DNA of 64,000 nt from Exophiala sp. HKRS030 (GCA_023897205.1 JAHWDD010000016.1:620001-684000), one strand, 5' to 3'. Shown: positions 42,411 through 54,424, numbered from the stretch's first letter. Notes: generated from the sequence alone by a model not told the origin. Numbers and translations are program-made.

Positions 42411-44206
42411 CTACAAAGTATAAATGAAATCTGGTCGCTTGTCGCCAGCAACCCAGATCTCGTCCGCGGACTTGCCGGCGAACATGTTGTCACGACGTCC
42501 TGACAATCGCTTGGAATTCTCCAGTCTCAACAGGAAATGCATGGCGATGCTGCCGCCGAGCAAGAGCACGCTCAAAGCGCCAAGAACAACTCCATGGCCG
42601 ACGTAGAAATGAGGCGCGTCCTTCTTGAGATAGATGTTGGATGAGACAATGCCGTTCAAGTTGCCCCAGCCGACGACGATGCCGATGACGACACCTCGCT
42701 TGTAGACGCCGTCGGTATTATTGGCGACCCAGGCCAAGGTGTTGGGGATGCAGGGGTAGATTCCCATGGCGCCCAAGAAGGTGCCGGCATATTGGATCTT
42801 GGGGTTTTGAGACCCGATGAGCATGCAGAACCCGACTATACCGATGGAAGATATTCCCCAGTTAAAGTATCCTCGCAGGCGGATGGTATCCGCAGTCCAG
42901 CCGACTAGGATGGTCAAAGCCGCAGCACAGGCGTATGGTGGGACAGAGAGAAGTTGCGCGTGCGTTCCAGTATATCCCATTCCTCTCAAGATAGTCGGCA
43001 GGAACAAAGAGAAGGCGTACAAAGGAATAAGGCAACCCTGATAGATCAAGGCATAGAGATAAGTCTTCCAATCCTTGAGAGCGGCATAGATATGGCGTTT
43101 GTCGTATTCTTCGTTGGTGGAAGCTTGCTTATCTTCCGCAAGGCGGCGGCGGATTCGGATGCGGTCTTCAGCAGTGAGAAAGCCGGCAGTGTCGGGCCAA
43201 TCGAAAACCATCCACCAGCAGAAGATGCCAACGAAGACAGTGGCAATTCCTTCAATAATGAAAATCCAAGCCCAACCTGGCTTCCCGCTAATGCCGTCCA
43301 TGGTAGCAATTGCTGCGGCGAGGAGGCCACCGAAGGAGCCAGCTAGGGCAGCTGCAGAGAAGAAAGCTGCAGCGCGAATACCGAACTCGCTGCGCTTATA
43401 CCAGCAGCTTAGATAATAATTGACACCTATGTAAGTGTCAGTATTATTTACATGTGATGATAAAGGTGAAAAACGTACCTGGGAATAGACCGGCCTCAGC
43501 AAGACCTAGGAACCAACGGCATGCTAGTAAACCGGAATAATTGGTGACCAATCCCATCAGTGTCATAATCAGACCCCAGGCAAGAATGATGCCTGTGAAG
43601 AAGTATCGGGGGTGAGTCTCTTGAGCAAGACATTTGTAATTGGCTCGGCAAGGGCATAACTGATCTATAAGAAAGTCTCAGCATGTTGCTGGAGTAATTT
43701 CCACTTGAACTTACAAAGAAGATAGTCAAAGCATTGTTGTAATCATGACCGGCCATCCCAAGATCAGGTTCCAAACCAGCTAGACGTGCATTGCCAATGT
43801 TCGTACGGTCGAGGAAAGAAAGCAAGTATCTTTTGACAAGTCAGCCAGCTGAATAGCGAGTGTTGTGGAAGCTTGTAGGTTGTGATAGGTATGCAGGACG
43901 GGCGGAGAGTGAGGCCAGATGTAAACATGGTGTGACAAACTGGGATCACTTACAGGAGACACAGCCAGGGGATGAGCCAGCGGTCGACCTTCCACATCAA
44001 CTTGCGATCCTGTTCGGTGGTTAGTGAAGGGCTGGAAGCCAGGCTGGGATCATGAAACCCACAATTGCTGCTCTTTCCTCTGGGGTCTTGTCTGCGTCAA
44101 GATCAGGAAGATCGGATAGGTCCTCTGTACGCTCAATGCGGACATCGGAGACCTTGCCCTCGTGCTTTCCATCCTCGATGGATGATGCGCGTGTGCCCGT
44201 CATCAT
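42411..44206 (-). CDS. MFS transporter of the Dal5 (allantoate permease / anion:cation symporter) type, with one suspected missing base
   Basis: Five exons: 44206-44063, 44009-43954, 43829-43715, 43664-43479 and 43426-42411, giving 505 residues after one correction. Motifs: a charged N-terminus, DRWLIPWLCLLYLLSFLDRTNIGNARLAGLE across helix 1, GLAEAGLFPGVNYYLSCWYKRSEFGIRAA, and the late APHFYVGHG segment. These are typical of fungal Dal5/Tna1-like carriers for small organic anions, vitamins or their precursors at the plasma membrane; the substrate is not predictable. In exon 4, ITNVLLKRLTP is followed by YFFTGIILAWGLIM one frame over; the gap is at the G5 run 43608-43612 on the + strand. Adding one base makes exon 4 and all junctions in phase. 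Confidence 0.9.
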
Positions 44207-46260
44207 GAACAATATGGTATTGCGACTTTAACTTGGTGATAGTTGATACAAGTGGGAGATTGCTTGCGCTTCTCTGCACAAAAGAGACGCCATCCTGTGT
44301 ATAGGGAGGAGGCTTCTTTTATAGACTTTGGCACCTTTGCATAACAGTGCTGTCTCGACACGCATGATCAGTATAATGAACAGCATGTGTTAGTATAGGA
44401 GTGTTGTTCGTCCGACAACCGTTCTCCAGTCCCCGTCCCTTAGCCTTTTTTTCGGCTATGGTTCACCAACCCGGGGTGTGGAGATGGCACGGAGATATGG
44501 AGAAACACGAGGCTGCGCACCCGCACGATGACTATCGGTGACCAATACCATACAAGGAGGGATGATTCGTTGTCTGTGTTCCCTCCTAACTTGCCGGCCA
44601 AGCCCGGCAAATCGCCTCAGTTGGTTGCTGAGCTGCATGAACAGTGAATTTCGCCTAGGGATTTGACCAGAAGCTGGCGACGCCACGGAGTCGCATTGGA
44701 CAAGAAGCAGTCATCTGGTCGCAAGAATGCGCCCGTAAGTGCTTGTCAAGAAAGCTAAGAGATGGAGTCGCCTGTGGAAGGGCTTGTGTCAAGAGTTAGG
44801 CGATGGCATGAGCTTCTAGCGCGGCGCTGTCGGCTTCTGGAAGTCAATCGGTATCTCGATGATTGGTTCAAAGAGGTTGCCACCTAACCCTCCGAGGCGC
44901 CACATCCTCAAGTCACCTACAGCTGTTGGTCGGCAATTGTCCTTCGGCCATTGGTGCCGAAATAAGTGGTGTGATTCAGTCGTGGTATCATTGCACGATT
45001 GATCGGTCAGCATCAAAACAATATCACCCAGCGTGCCGAACAGGAGGAAGCGTTTTCACTATCCGCACATGAGAGCGAGCTTGCCTGGGTTGCCTGGGTT
45101 CGTCAAAGAGCCAGCCAGACCAAGATGTTAAACCGAAAATGTTCGGCACGCCCTCCAGAGACTCCACCTTCACGATAGTCAAAACAGAATATCGAAAATC
45201 CAATCTGAAGGTTCGGGCTACCGGATGCTAGAGAGTTCAAAATCGTGCTTGGATGCGACGTGTGAGCGTACTACTCACCAGACCTTTCACTGGGGTTCAG
45301 GCCGAGTCCATAGCTGGTGTCACATGTCTGCTGTAAGATGTTCCACAGGCTACCGCCGCAGATATTGACATCGCCAAGAGAGAACCTTAACATTGTTTAA
45401 GGCGATAAGCTGTTAGTAATTTCTACCTCCAAACAATCGTGTGGGTTCGAGTGGCGGTCTTGTCTTAGTCCGAGACGAAATTGCTTCCACAAATAAGGTG
45501 ACGACCTTCTGATCACCAGCCAGCAATGGTTGAAGACGACAGATTTTCTCCAGGATGGTCCAGGCGTGTAAGTCCGGGTTCGCATTTGTCGGGCCTGCTA
45601 CGAAACGGAAGCCTGGTGATTTATAAATATAAAGACAGGTTCTTGGGCAACTCGGGATCAAGTGCAACAAGGCCAGAGTCATGGGATTTTGGCCACATGG
45701 ACGATTCTGTCATCCGGTGAAACCAGCATCCGATCCCATCGAGATCCAGTATGGCGGATTAAACATGTTCCGGGGACCCGGATGGACCCGGGGCAGGTCG
45801 GGGGCAGAACAAAAGTGCCTGAGGGGAGCCTCCGCAAAACTTGTTATTACCTAGGTGCCTAGTATGTAGATAGATGCCTAACCTAGGTAGGTAGGTACTC
45901 AGATGTCATTTAGATCTATCCATACCATACCTCATGAACTTTATGAAATTGTGGATGACCCACCAAGCAAGTACAAGCCGCAGGACCTTCGAGAATGAGT
46001 TACTTGGACTCTAGCTGCGATGGCATCTCCCAGCAAAGCCAAGCCCTTTGAGAAGATCCGACATGTTGCTTCTGGCCTCGACCAGCCCATGCAGGTGGCA
46101 CCATTAAAAGCGTTCCCTGGTGATAATCTGGAGGAGCATTTTGGCGACCCTCTGAATACACTAATGCTCGCAATTCACAATTCCAATTGTTCTATCAAAA
46201 GTCTGTCCCTAATTTTTGATTTTCCTATTGTACATTTTTCTCCGACAACCAAGCGGGATC
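44207..46260. other. Gene-poor 2-kb intergenic region
   Basis: The longest stretch without a gene. It holds a TAGGTA-rich motif cluster (45849-45899) and several short open frames without domains or splice-compatible partners. I see no transposon remnants that I can identify. Confidence 0.5.
45849..45899. repeat. TAGGTA/CCTAGG motif cluster
   Basis: Within about 50 bp, ACCTAGGTGCCTAG is followed by ACCTAGGTAGGTAGGTAC. Similar clusters occur at about 50341 and 53574. The CCTAGG core is palindromic. Confidence 0.7.
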
Positions 46261-47654
46261 TCAGATCGATGAGGGATATTGCCTAGGACGCTTCCGTGGG
46301 GACCAGCCGGCGACCTTATTCCTCCATCCCAACATAAGCTCGGCAAGCCCACAGGAGGTGTCTGAAGCGACACTTGGTCTTCTAGGCGTGGTGCAAGTCA
46401 CAAAGTCGCGACACTCTGACCAACTGGTTACTGTATAGATGATGGCATTGCCGAACCCGTGGAATGGGATGCAGATTGAAGACGCTAGGTAAAGACTGTA
46501 TATCTGATTGTTGGGAGCAATAAAAGTATTGTACACTCGATTCACGCTGATGGGAACCCAGGTGATCAAAAGAACAATGGTGTATAGGAAGGCGAACTGA
46601 GCATACTTCCAATGGGCGGCATCAAAGCGAGACGGGGTTTTCCGGAGAGCGGTTTGACTAGTCGTGGATTGGGTTCGTTCACGCCGGATCTGAGCCATAT
46701 ATTGGTCCGAAGGGGATCTTGCGGGTTGTGTATCAATGGAGCGAGTAGGTGCCAGACGCTGGAGATCTTTTGTCTGGGGATCCTCCGAATAATCGGGCTC
46801 CGTGAATGCGACTTGAGACGGCCGATTGTCCTGATCTGAGGAACTGATAGATTCGGGGATGCCATCGGGGCGATACCACTCGGAATTGCTGTCAAGGCGA
46901 CCGGAATATTGGTGCAGCGGGTTTGTAACCTTGACAGCATGCAGCCGTCGGCGCACCTGAAGAATGTTTTTGCCACTAAGCGCAAACAACAATAAAGAGC
47001 TAAGAATCGAAATCCTACGACATGTCAATTGGTCATGGCCCAAGTGGTTTTCGGTGAGTCGATCTGGATTGCACATACCAGATTGGAATATAGAAAGCCA
47101 CCAGCCTTAGAAGACCCGATTCCCGAGAGATCCAGCACCATGCCGTTGCATCACCATACACCGTGCGGCCATTTGGGCGCCAGCAAAGAAACGTCAACGC
47201 AGAGGGAAAGGGCAGTGCGAATGCTAGACCAATGCCCAACACATCGGTCTTCTTGAGTTCCTTGAGATTTCGTTGATGTTTGACCGTCCAATAGACATTC
47301 AGAGCCATGACTGTGACCTTGAGGAATCATCAGCTGCACGTCGTATTCAAGGCGACGACAATTACATACCAGCAGTGGGTCCGTCATAACAAACCAGGTG
47401 ATCAAGAAACCCTGAGTCTGGCAAAACGCCGAGTTCCTGCCTGCCGCCACGGGATATCTTCCCCAGGAATAAGCCACGCATGCCATGGTGTTTGAAATGG
47501 AAATGCAGAAACTGAAGCGATTGACAGGCTTCCGCAGTGGGCGATAGCAGAGGTAACTGATCATGGTCCATGATGATCCAACCAAGGACAAACATGCAGA
47601 GACTCTCGCGGCAACATCCAGTCGATGGAGCGAACCGGGACTGAATGTCGACAT
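46261..47654 (-). CDS. cAMP-receptor-like G-protein-coupled receptor
   Basis: Three exons: 47654-47370, 47317-47079 and 47014-46261, giving 425 residues with clean phase at all junctions. The protein shows seven hydrophobic segments: four in exon 1 and early exon 2, a fifth at LVAFYIPIW crossing intron 2, and two near the C-terminus (FLYTIVLLITWVPISVNRVYN; LYLASSICIPFHGFGNAIIYT). A long polar third intracellular loop of about 130 residues, with many Ser/Thr-Arg sites, lies between helices 5 and 6. Helix 7 ends in a Cys-containing tail. The pattern LCYRPLRKPVNRFSFCISISN and GRYPV resemble fungal receptors related to Dictyostelium cAR. Ligand unknown; expected at the plasma membrane coupled to a heterotrimeric G protein. 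Confidence 0.85.
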
Positions 47655-49065
47655 TACATGGTGCGACCCAGGATTTCAGGCGTCGACAAGATGGTACTGA
47701 CAGTACTTGAGTCGATTGTAGAAAATCCGATGGGAGAGGAAGTCAACGACAAGAGGCATGGAGGTGTCGGATGTGAGAGTGGAAACACTCATTGACGTTG
47801 GTGTGTCATCATGAGAAAATAGTAGAGGTGAGGCGGTCTTGACTGGTCTTGGGGAGTGATTAGTACGCGAAGAATCGAAAGTGAAGGTGAGAAAAACAAG
47901 CGAGGGCGGGATGTTCCCTCGGGCGTGGAGTTCGGAAAACGGAGGATGGGGTCACTGGCACCTAGACTGGGGCTATACTTGGGGCACGGGCTTGGGCCGA
48001 GGGCTGAGAACTTGAGAAGCTGTCCTGTAGCCTGTGTGCTCACGCACAGTGACTGAGGACTGTGTGCTGTGTGGCCCATCCAAAGTCTGGGCACCAAAGC
48101 GATTTGACAAGATGCGAGTCTAGACTCGACAAAGGCAAATTTTACATCGAGTTGTGCGCGTGCGTCTCTTGACACGAGATTGTGGACGAATGAGATGGTT
48201 ATGAGGCGTCGGGAAGTGGAAAGGTGTCGGTGGGTAGGAGGTGGGAGGTGGGAGGTGGGAAAGATGGCGGCCTCAATCCGAGCCTCCGCAGGTCACATGC
48301 CAAAACCACGTGATCAGCCCTCACCCTCCACGTGATCCATCAGCTGACCAGGAAATTTCAGGCGATATCTCCATTCGTCCCATCCCACACTGGTCACAAC
48401 TAGTGTCTTGCGCACGCTTTGTCACGTATGGATGTACGGGATTATCAATAGCCCTGACCCTACGCTGATGAGTCTGCTACAATCCAAAATTCCTTCCTGA
48501 GTTATCAATCACCTTGCCTTGGACATCAAGTCAGGAAATCACCCAGAGTGCACAGGACTGCGTCATTTTGAGGCGTCATCCAGATTCCACCTCAGGCCCC
48601 ACTGTGCCAGCTTGGGCCCTTTGACGATGCCAGGAAAACTCGTTTCCGGAATCCACACTCTATTATCGGTGCTCTCTTCGCATCATGACGCGACCATACC
48701 CACATCTACCAAGAGAACCAAATCTTGCGCCTGTTATGCGTACCAACGCCGTTGCCCGGAATTAACTCACCTCCTGTGCAGGCATCTTCGAGAGCAGGTA
48801 CAACATACAACAAGTTCGGAATTGAAATCATCACAGCCTTGTGGTTTCAAAACATTTTGGTTGTTATAAACAGTTTTTTGATTCCGGGTCCCTATGCCCA
48901 TTCCCCTCAACCTCCAATTATTGGTACAGAAGTATTAACCCTTGCTTGGGAAAGTGCTTTATAAAGCTCTGCAGTGATTAAACATTCAACAGACTTGAGA
49001 ACGCTATGCTGGTTTTCTTTTGGTCGCCAGAAATTCTGGATGCTTGTGTTTCATCGAATACCATA
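47655..49065. other. Intergenic, 1.4 kb
   Basis: Promoter side of the GPCR. It holds a GGTGGGAG-type tandem repeat at 48240-48260 and two CACGTGATC boxes (48307, 48329). Other open frames lack domain support. Confidence 0.5.
48240..48260. repeat. Short tandem repeat, GGTGGGA unit
   Basis: Three consecutive copies of a 7-bp GGTGGGA unit, visible in the sequence, in the intergenic DNA upstream of the GPCR. Confidence 0.8.
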
Positions 49066-49738
49066 TCAGATTGCGACGGGTTGAAGCTCGACTTTTGAAC
49101 ACGAGTTTGGAATTTCCCCGTACGTATAGCCGTTGAGGTTGAAGAGTTGGGGAACACCGTGCCACCAGTCACACGCTTTTGAAAAAGACCGGTTAGTCAA
49201 ATCGAGACGCATGATTTTGGGGATTCCACACATACCGAGCCAGCCTCCCACACTGCCATTGAATTGCAAACCTGATGAATTGAAGAAAAATTGCTGCCCA
49301 GACGCAGGAAGTGCCGCAATGCTGATGGTGGCGAGGTTCCATTCTGAAAAATGCAAAGTCAGTCTATAAAAATCTGGTAAGACCAAGGCTGCGGTGACAT
49401 ACGCTGATACGGCCCATATCCGATGGCAAGAGGCCAAGGACCAATTTGATTCCCCTCATAGGTAAACACCTGCTGTGTACCATTTAGATAAGCTTCCATT
49501 GCCCACGAGCGATTCGACGACAATCCAGCATCTCCAAGCCCGGCACCAGTATGGTGTGAGTACAGCCATAACGCCGATTTATTGCTGCCATAATCTTCAT
49601 GCTCCCCATTCACCACGACTGTCTGCAAATAGTAGCGTGATGGGGATTAATTGTCTGCCGAATCTCGAGCATAGGTGAGGCTTGGACAGCCGTGGTCACC
49701 AACATCAGAGCCATGGCGAGACATGCCGAAAACTGCAT
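49066..49738 (-). CDS. Small secreted protein, function unknown, one suspected missing base
   Basis: ATG 49738 starts a signal peptide (MQFSACLAMALMLVTTAVQA). The mature part begins SPMLEIRQTINPHH, then continues one frame over as YYLQTVVVNGEHEDYG. A base missing near 49633-49637 joins them; exon 49738-49403 then meets exon 49343-49066 across a 59-nt intron (GTATGT...CAG), giving 204 residues. Later blocks: SALWLYSHHTGAGLGDAG, WNLATISIAALPASGQQ, GWLGMCGIPKIMRLDL, CDWWHGVPQLF and IPNSCSKVEL. Four cysteines and several NxS/T sites fit an extracellular protein. It resembles a group of Pezizomycotina secreted proteins whose function I do not know. Instead of a frameshift, a 65-nt intron with a poor GTCCAA donor could also bridge the gap, at the cost of the signal-cleavage region. 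Confidence 0.7.
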
Positions 49739-50915
49739 CGTGGTATGCGGATGGCTCGTGCTTCGAAGAGACGTATCGGGCGGATGTGATGTTTGTCGAT
49801 GAGCCAAAGGCGGGGAAGAATGCCCAAATAAGAAATGATGATTGTCAAAATTGATTGGGCAAAACACCAGTAACAGAGGAAACCTCACAATCAATATATG
49901 CAAATGCAGGAGTAAAGACGTAGAATGAGAACTTTGACCGGTCAATAAAAGAACAAAGATGGAGGCAAGAGTGGCCTCAGCACCTCCATTTTGTAAAGCC
50001 TTGACCGAGGGTGGCAATGGCAATGTGGATATATGGAATTGAGTAGGCACAGGTACAATGTCACGTCCATGCCGGCTGTGCGGCTCAGAGAGGGTATTCG
50101 TGGGTAATGTGGTGCGAAACTGCTCGAATGGATGTGTGCACAGACCAATCGGTGTCACCACCTGAAGGCGGGAAGTTGCAGCAGAGCTTTGGTGTGCGAC
50201 GAGTAGAATCACCTGCTCCAAGACACGATTAGCTTACATCTGGATAGCTGCAGTCAGCTCTGCACGGGAGGCCCTGTCAAACATGGTACCTGGCAGAGTT
50301 AAGCAAATTCTGCTCGGGAAACCAATGTGGAAAATATACCTACATATCTAGGTAGGTAGGCATTGAGCTGCCGTCTGCGGTTCACATGTGAAGATCAACA
50401 GACTCATGACCAATAATGCCCTTGGAAGAACCACAGCAAACGACAGTATTTACGGGGTAGATTATCAAAGACAATGAGCCTCAACAATTTCTAGGTACAA
50501 CTTACTACTTAAGAACCGGCGTCTACCCCAGTTACGTCATTCGATTTTACCTGAAGCGAGGTCCCTGACCTGCATGGATCTTCGATCGACTCAATGACTC
50601 CTTACAGGGCATCAAGCGTCGTGCATGTCTACCTCAGGTCTGCTCGGGATCGGTGCTGTGCTTCTGCCCGACTCTCGCTTCAACGACGATCTATCGACAG
50701 GAACCAAAAAAGTCATAGTTGTAACATGGATCACCACAGTCCTATGGATCCCTCACTACCACAAGTTTGGGACAATCTTAATCCACAGGGCAAGCCTTGT
50801 ATTGTAGTACTTATCTAGTGTTGATATGCATTCAGCATCACGATCCCTTGATAGATATGTAGACATGTCCTGACAATGACCGCCCGGCTCCCATGCATCG
50901 TTCCACCTGCTAGCC
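49739..50915. other. Intergenic
   Basis: About 1.2 kb between the secreted-protein gene and the aldo-keto reductase. A TCTAGGTAGGTAGG motif is at about 50347-50360. No gene is supported. Confidence 0.5.
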
Positions 50916-51864
50916 TCAAGATCGGTCGTCTTTGTCGAAAATATGGGTCCAGAACCCTCTAAAATGATGGCTATTGCCGATATTGGAAATCTCTTCCACT
51001 TCTTTCGGCGTCAGTTTGAAGGTTAGAGCGCGTAGGTAGTCACTCAATCGTTGCTCCTTCGAACTGGTCGTGACAGCAACCACGCCTTGATCGATCACCC
51101 ACCTCAGCAGAATCTCGCCAGGATTGACAGCATATTTCTTGGCCAGACTTTGCAGCAACGGGTCCAAAGGCCCACCCGGTACCTTTGTGATCGGAATAAG
51201 AGGACCATATGCTGCCAATTTGATATCCTTGTTTCTATGATAGGCAAGCAAGTCGCCATGCTGCAAGTATGGATGGAACTCAACCTGATTGATTGCAGGT
51301 CGCACTTTGGCCGTCTTGAGAATGGCCTCGAGCTCGGGTTTCAAGAAATTGCTGACACCAATGCTCTTTGCTTTGCCGCTGGCTGCCACTTCTTCCAACT
51401 GAGACCATTTCTTCTGCAGCTCGCCTTCGTTCCCCTTGGCGAAAAATGGTGCGTGGATGAGGTACAGATCAACATAGTCTAGCCCCAGTTTCTTCAAACT
51501 TGTATCGATGGCTCCAGGAATGTCCTCGATATTCGTGATGACTTTCGTGGTAACGAAAAGCTTCTCCCGCGGCACTTTACTCTGTTTGATAGCCTCACCC
51601 AGCTCTTCTTCGGTGTTGTACACCTCGGCTCCGTCAAGATGCGTGTATCCAATCGAGATGGCGGTCTTGGCCGCATCGATCAACTTCTGATCTTTTGGAG
51701 AGTTGCCGTCTTTTTTGAACCAAGCTGTCCCGGTGCCGTATGCGATCTAATCATTTTCAACGTCAGCCTCTCAACTGCTAACGCGAGTTGTCTCTACTAA
51801 CGACCGGGATTTTGTTGCCATCAGGCAGCGTGAGGTCTGGGATGGACACATCCAACTTAGCCAT
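50916..51864 (-). CDS. Aldo-keto reductase (AKR3-like)
   Basis: Two exons: 51864-51802 and 51746-50916 (55-nt intron, GTTAGT...TAG), giving 297 residues. It is a cytosolic NADPH-dependent (beta/alpha)8-barrel oxidoreductase. The catalytic tetrad is present: Asp59 and Tyr64 in HLDGAEVYNTEEELG, Lys89 in TTKV, and His119 in LIHAPFF. The NADPH-binding end has LRWVIDQGVVAVTTSSKEQRL. The intron falls just after NKIPV, before the first strand IAYGTGTAW. The sequence resembles fungal reductases near yeast YDL124W, which act on ketoamides, diketones and related carbonyls; the true substrate is unknown. Frame intact. Confidence 0.93.
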
Positions 51865-52433
51865 TGTCGAGATATCGAGAAATCTTGCGAGGAGAGGACT
51901 GATCAGGTGGCGTGCTAGGTGGATCAATAAGACTGTTTGAGGAGAGGGCCACAATAGCACTCACTGCCAGAATGTACTGGGTTTTTTGACTGCTCTGGGG
52001 AGATTGTCGCTTAGAGGATGAAGGGAGCGATTGTTGTAGAGAAAGTGGCCGGCAAGGGTATTTTGTGTTCGGATGTGAGCGAGTGGGGAAGATTGCTAGG
52101 AAATGGGGAAAGACGAGTAAGGTCTCATCCATCCAGCAACTCCAATGACGTGCGACCTTTACCCCATCGCGTTTGTCCGTTTTCCGCCGTCTTGCTGTAG
52201 AAGAGACGCGTGGAAATGATTGCGAATTTTGGTCCCGTCGTGAATGATCGAAATCTAGATGATGGGTCCTCCAGGATTTGGTCATCAAAGAACCCCAGCA
52301 CTTCTCTCGTGCGAGAGTCTGAGATTACTGATATGGACGTACCGAATCCGACCACTCACCCGTGTCACAGACTTGGTTGACGTCTGCGATACGATACAAG
52401 ACATGCCTCTCTGCCATATGCGCCGGATAAGTG
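51865..52433. other. Intergenic
   Basis: Between the aldo-keto reductase start and the Rab gene end. Nothing further seen. Confidence 0.55.
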
Positions 52434-53314
52434 TTATCCGACACAGCGTCTTTTGCCCGACTTGGGTGGCTCAACAGCAATTTCTCCCTGGCCACTTCTA
52501 ACAGCGTCGTTCAGTGTGAGGTTCACCGTCTTTGGAGCACCTTTGCCGTCCTCTCGTCCTCCTCCTGTGCCATATTTTTTGACGCCGCTCCTTCTATCGT
52601 TCAGATCATACTTGCCGGCCTCGATATTTTGGTATATCCTTTCTGCTACCTCTAGAAAGGCACGCTCGACACCCTCGCCATTCTTTGCGCTCGTTTCGAC
52701 ATATTTGACCACGTTTTCGCGTCGACACCAGTCCTCGGCTTCCTCTTTGGTCACAGCCCGTCTACTACCACCTTGTATATCTGTGCTCTGGCTGGCCAGG
52801 TCGGACTTGTTGCCCACCAAAATGATGACGATGCCTTCTTCTGCGATCTGTCGAAGATCGTTGAGCCACGAGGTCACAGAGTCAAAACTGCTACGCCTCG
52901 TGATGTCAAAGACCAACAAAGCTCCCGACGCACCCCGGAAGTAGCTTCTTGTGATACTTTTGTATGTTTCTTGACCTGCCGTGTCCCAAAGGGACAATTT
53001 CATCTTTTTTTGGTCACTCGGATCAACGCGGGAACCAAGACCATCGGCATACCCGATTCCCAGTGATGCATTCGCAGGGGGTCCGACAGGGACTATTCTT
53101 GAGCCGAATTCGACACCGATGGTGACATCGTGGGTGGCAGAAAAGCGTCCTTCACAAAGGCGAACTGTCAAGCTCGACTTCCCAGTTCCTGGAACGTTGT
53201 CAGATGCACGCCACCGCAAGTGAGAGATAAATTGAGTAATACCTGAGTCCCCAATGCAGACCAATTTCGCAATGTAGTTCCATGGTAGCGTTGGTACTGG
53301 GTTATGGTCGGCAT
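52434..53314 (-). CDS. Rab-family small GTPase, divergent type, one suspected missing base near the start
   Basis: Exons about 53314-53243 and 53188-52434 (54-nt intron). The GTPase motifs are G1 GDSGTGKSS (split by the intron), the switch I TIGVEFG, WDTAGQE, NKSD and ETSAK. This is a Rab-type vesicle-traffic GTPase, related in its RSYFRGASGALLVFDITRR block to Rab2/Rab4-like proteins. About 30 extra residues lie between switch I and WDTAGQE (PVGPPANASLGIGYADG and after), and the C-terminus is KRRCVG rather than a CC or CxC prenyl motif. Codons for WNYIAKLVCIGDS have no in-frame ATG nearby. ATG 53314 comes into frame if one base is missing near 53284-53287, and exon lengths then give 275 residues. 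Another upstream exon is a less likely alternative. Confidence 0.85.
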
Positions 53315-54424
53315 GGATTCGGGAGAGATGCGAATCTGTCAGGAGAGTGTGCGCAAGAGTGGTGTCACTCTTTCCACTTCTCCTTCCTTAGTGGGAATCT
53401 GGGTTTCGTCAAGATCCGGGGTGAGAATTCTCATGCGTAGGATATAGACAGTAGGTAGATTTTAGCCAGTGGTTGTAGAGTAGACAAGAAGCGTGGCAAG
53501 GCTCATGACAGGAATGACGCTTATTTGAATGTCTGAAGCGTGGCACGCGTCAGAGTTCAGCAATTAATGACTAGGTAGGTTGTTAGTTAACTACCTGAGT
53601 TAGTAGTACCTAGGTAGTTAGTACCTTGGATGTCGACCCATGCAAGACAACTAACCGGTAGTTAATGGTCGCCTAATCGGTGCCGAGGGCCTGCCTTGTC
53701 TGCAGGGCTTGAATATGTACCTAACTTCAGGCACTCCAACTTTTTCATAACTATTTGGGGTACGTCTTGGGGACGAGACGGGAGTCTATGGGCACTGCGC
53801 AGGGGCGCTGGGCAGTAGCTTAATGGCTAATTAGGCAATAGCCTGTCTAGGTGCCTGTAGCCTGGACTGTCTTCGGCCTTGACCCGGAAACGTTGTTGAA
53901 TGCTGCGATCAGCTGGCCAGGTCGTGACTCGGAATCAGAGGGGTCACTGGGTGGCACCTAGGGTGGATAGGCTGCTTCTGTTTTCAACCAGTCACCGAGC
54001 ACTCTCACCAAGGACTCTCACCGAGGACTCCTGGCACAGACCAACTGATGCTTTCCCACTTCATCTTTGTCACTACTTGCTACTCTAGCACTCACCACTC
54101 ACCACTCACCTGCCACCCTGCCACTCAACACCGCCCAGCATTCATCACATCCCGAAAGAAGATAGTCTAGTAGTCTTACCTTCATATGATATCAACCACC
54201 ACCAACTCCGACCACAAAGTCCACGCGTTTGTTGCTCAGTCTTTTCCTCTCAAACCCGCAGCTGCGTTCCGACTTCTTGTGCCTGCACTTCGCCAGGTTG
54301 ACCGGAGCGGACCTCGAAACACCGACTCATCTTGTTGGCCGCCATTTGTGTTATCACTTGCACGATCCTCACCATTACCATCTGATAGTCCCCGTGATAA
54401 CACCCACCTTTGCCTGCGGGCAAC
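53315..54424. promoter_or_regulatory. Divergent promoter region with motif clusters, Rab / CTL transporter
   Basis: About 1.1 kb. It holds a TAGGTA/ACCTAGG cluster at 53574-53625, an ACTCTCACC(A/G)AGG tandem at 54001-54030, and a CACTCAC tandem at 54091-54110. No gene is supported. Confidence 0.55.
53574..53625. repeat. TAGGTA/ACCTAGG motif cluster
   Basis: TAGGTAGG, CTACCTGAG, TACCTAGGTAG and TTAGTACC follow each other within about 50 bp, with repeated GTTAGTTAACTAC spacing. Confidence 0.7.

Noticed and set aside
48519..48869. 116-codon open frame upstream of the secreted-protein gene
   Set aside because: No recognisable domain and no supporting splice structure.
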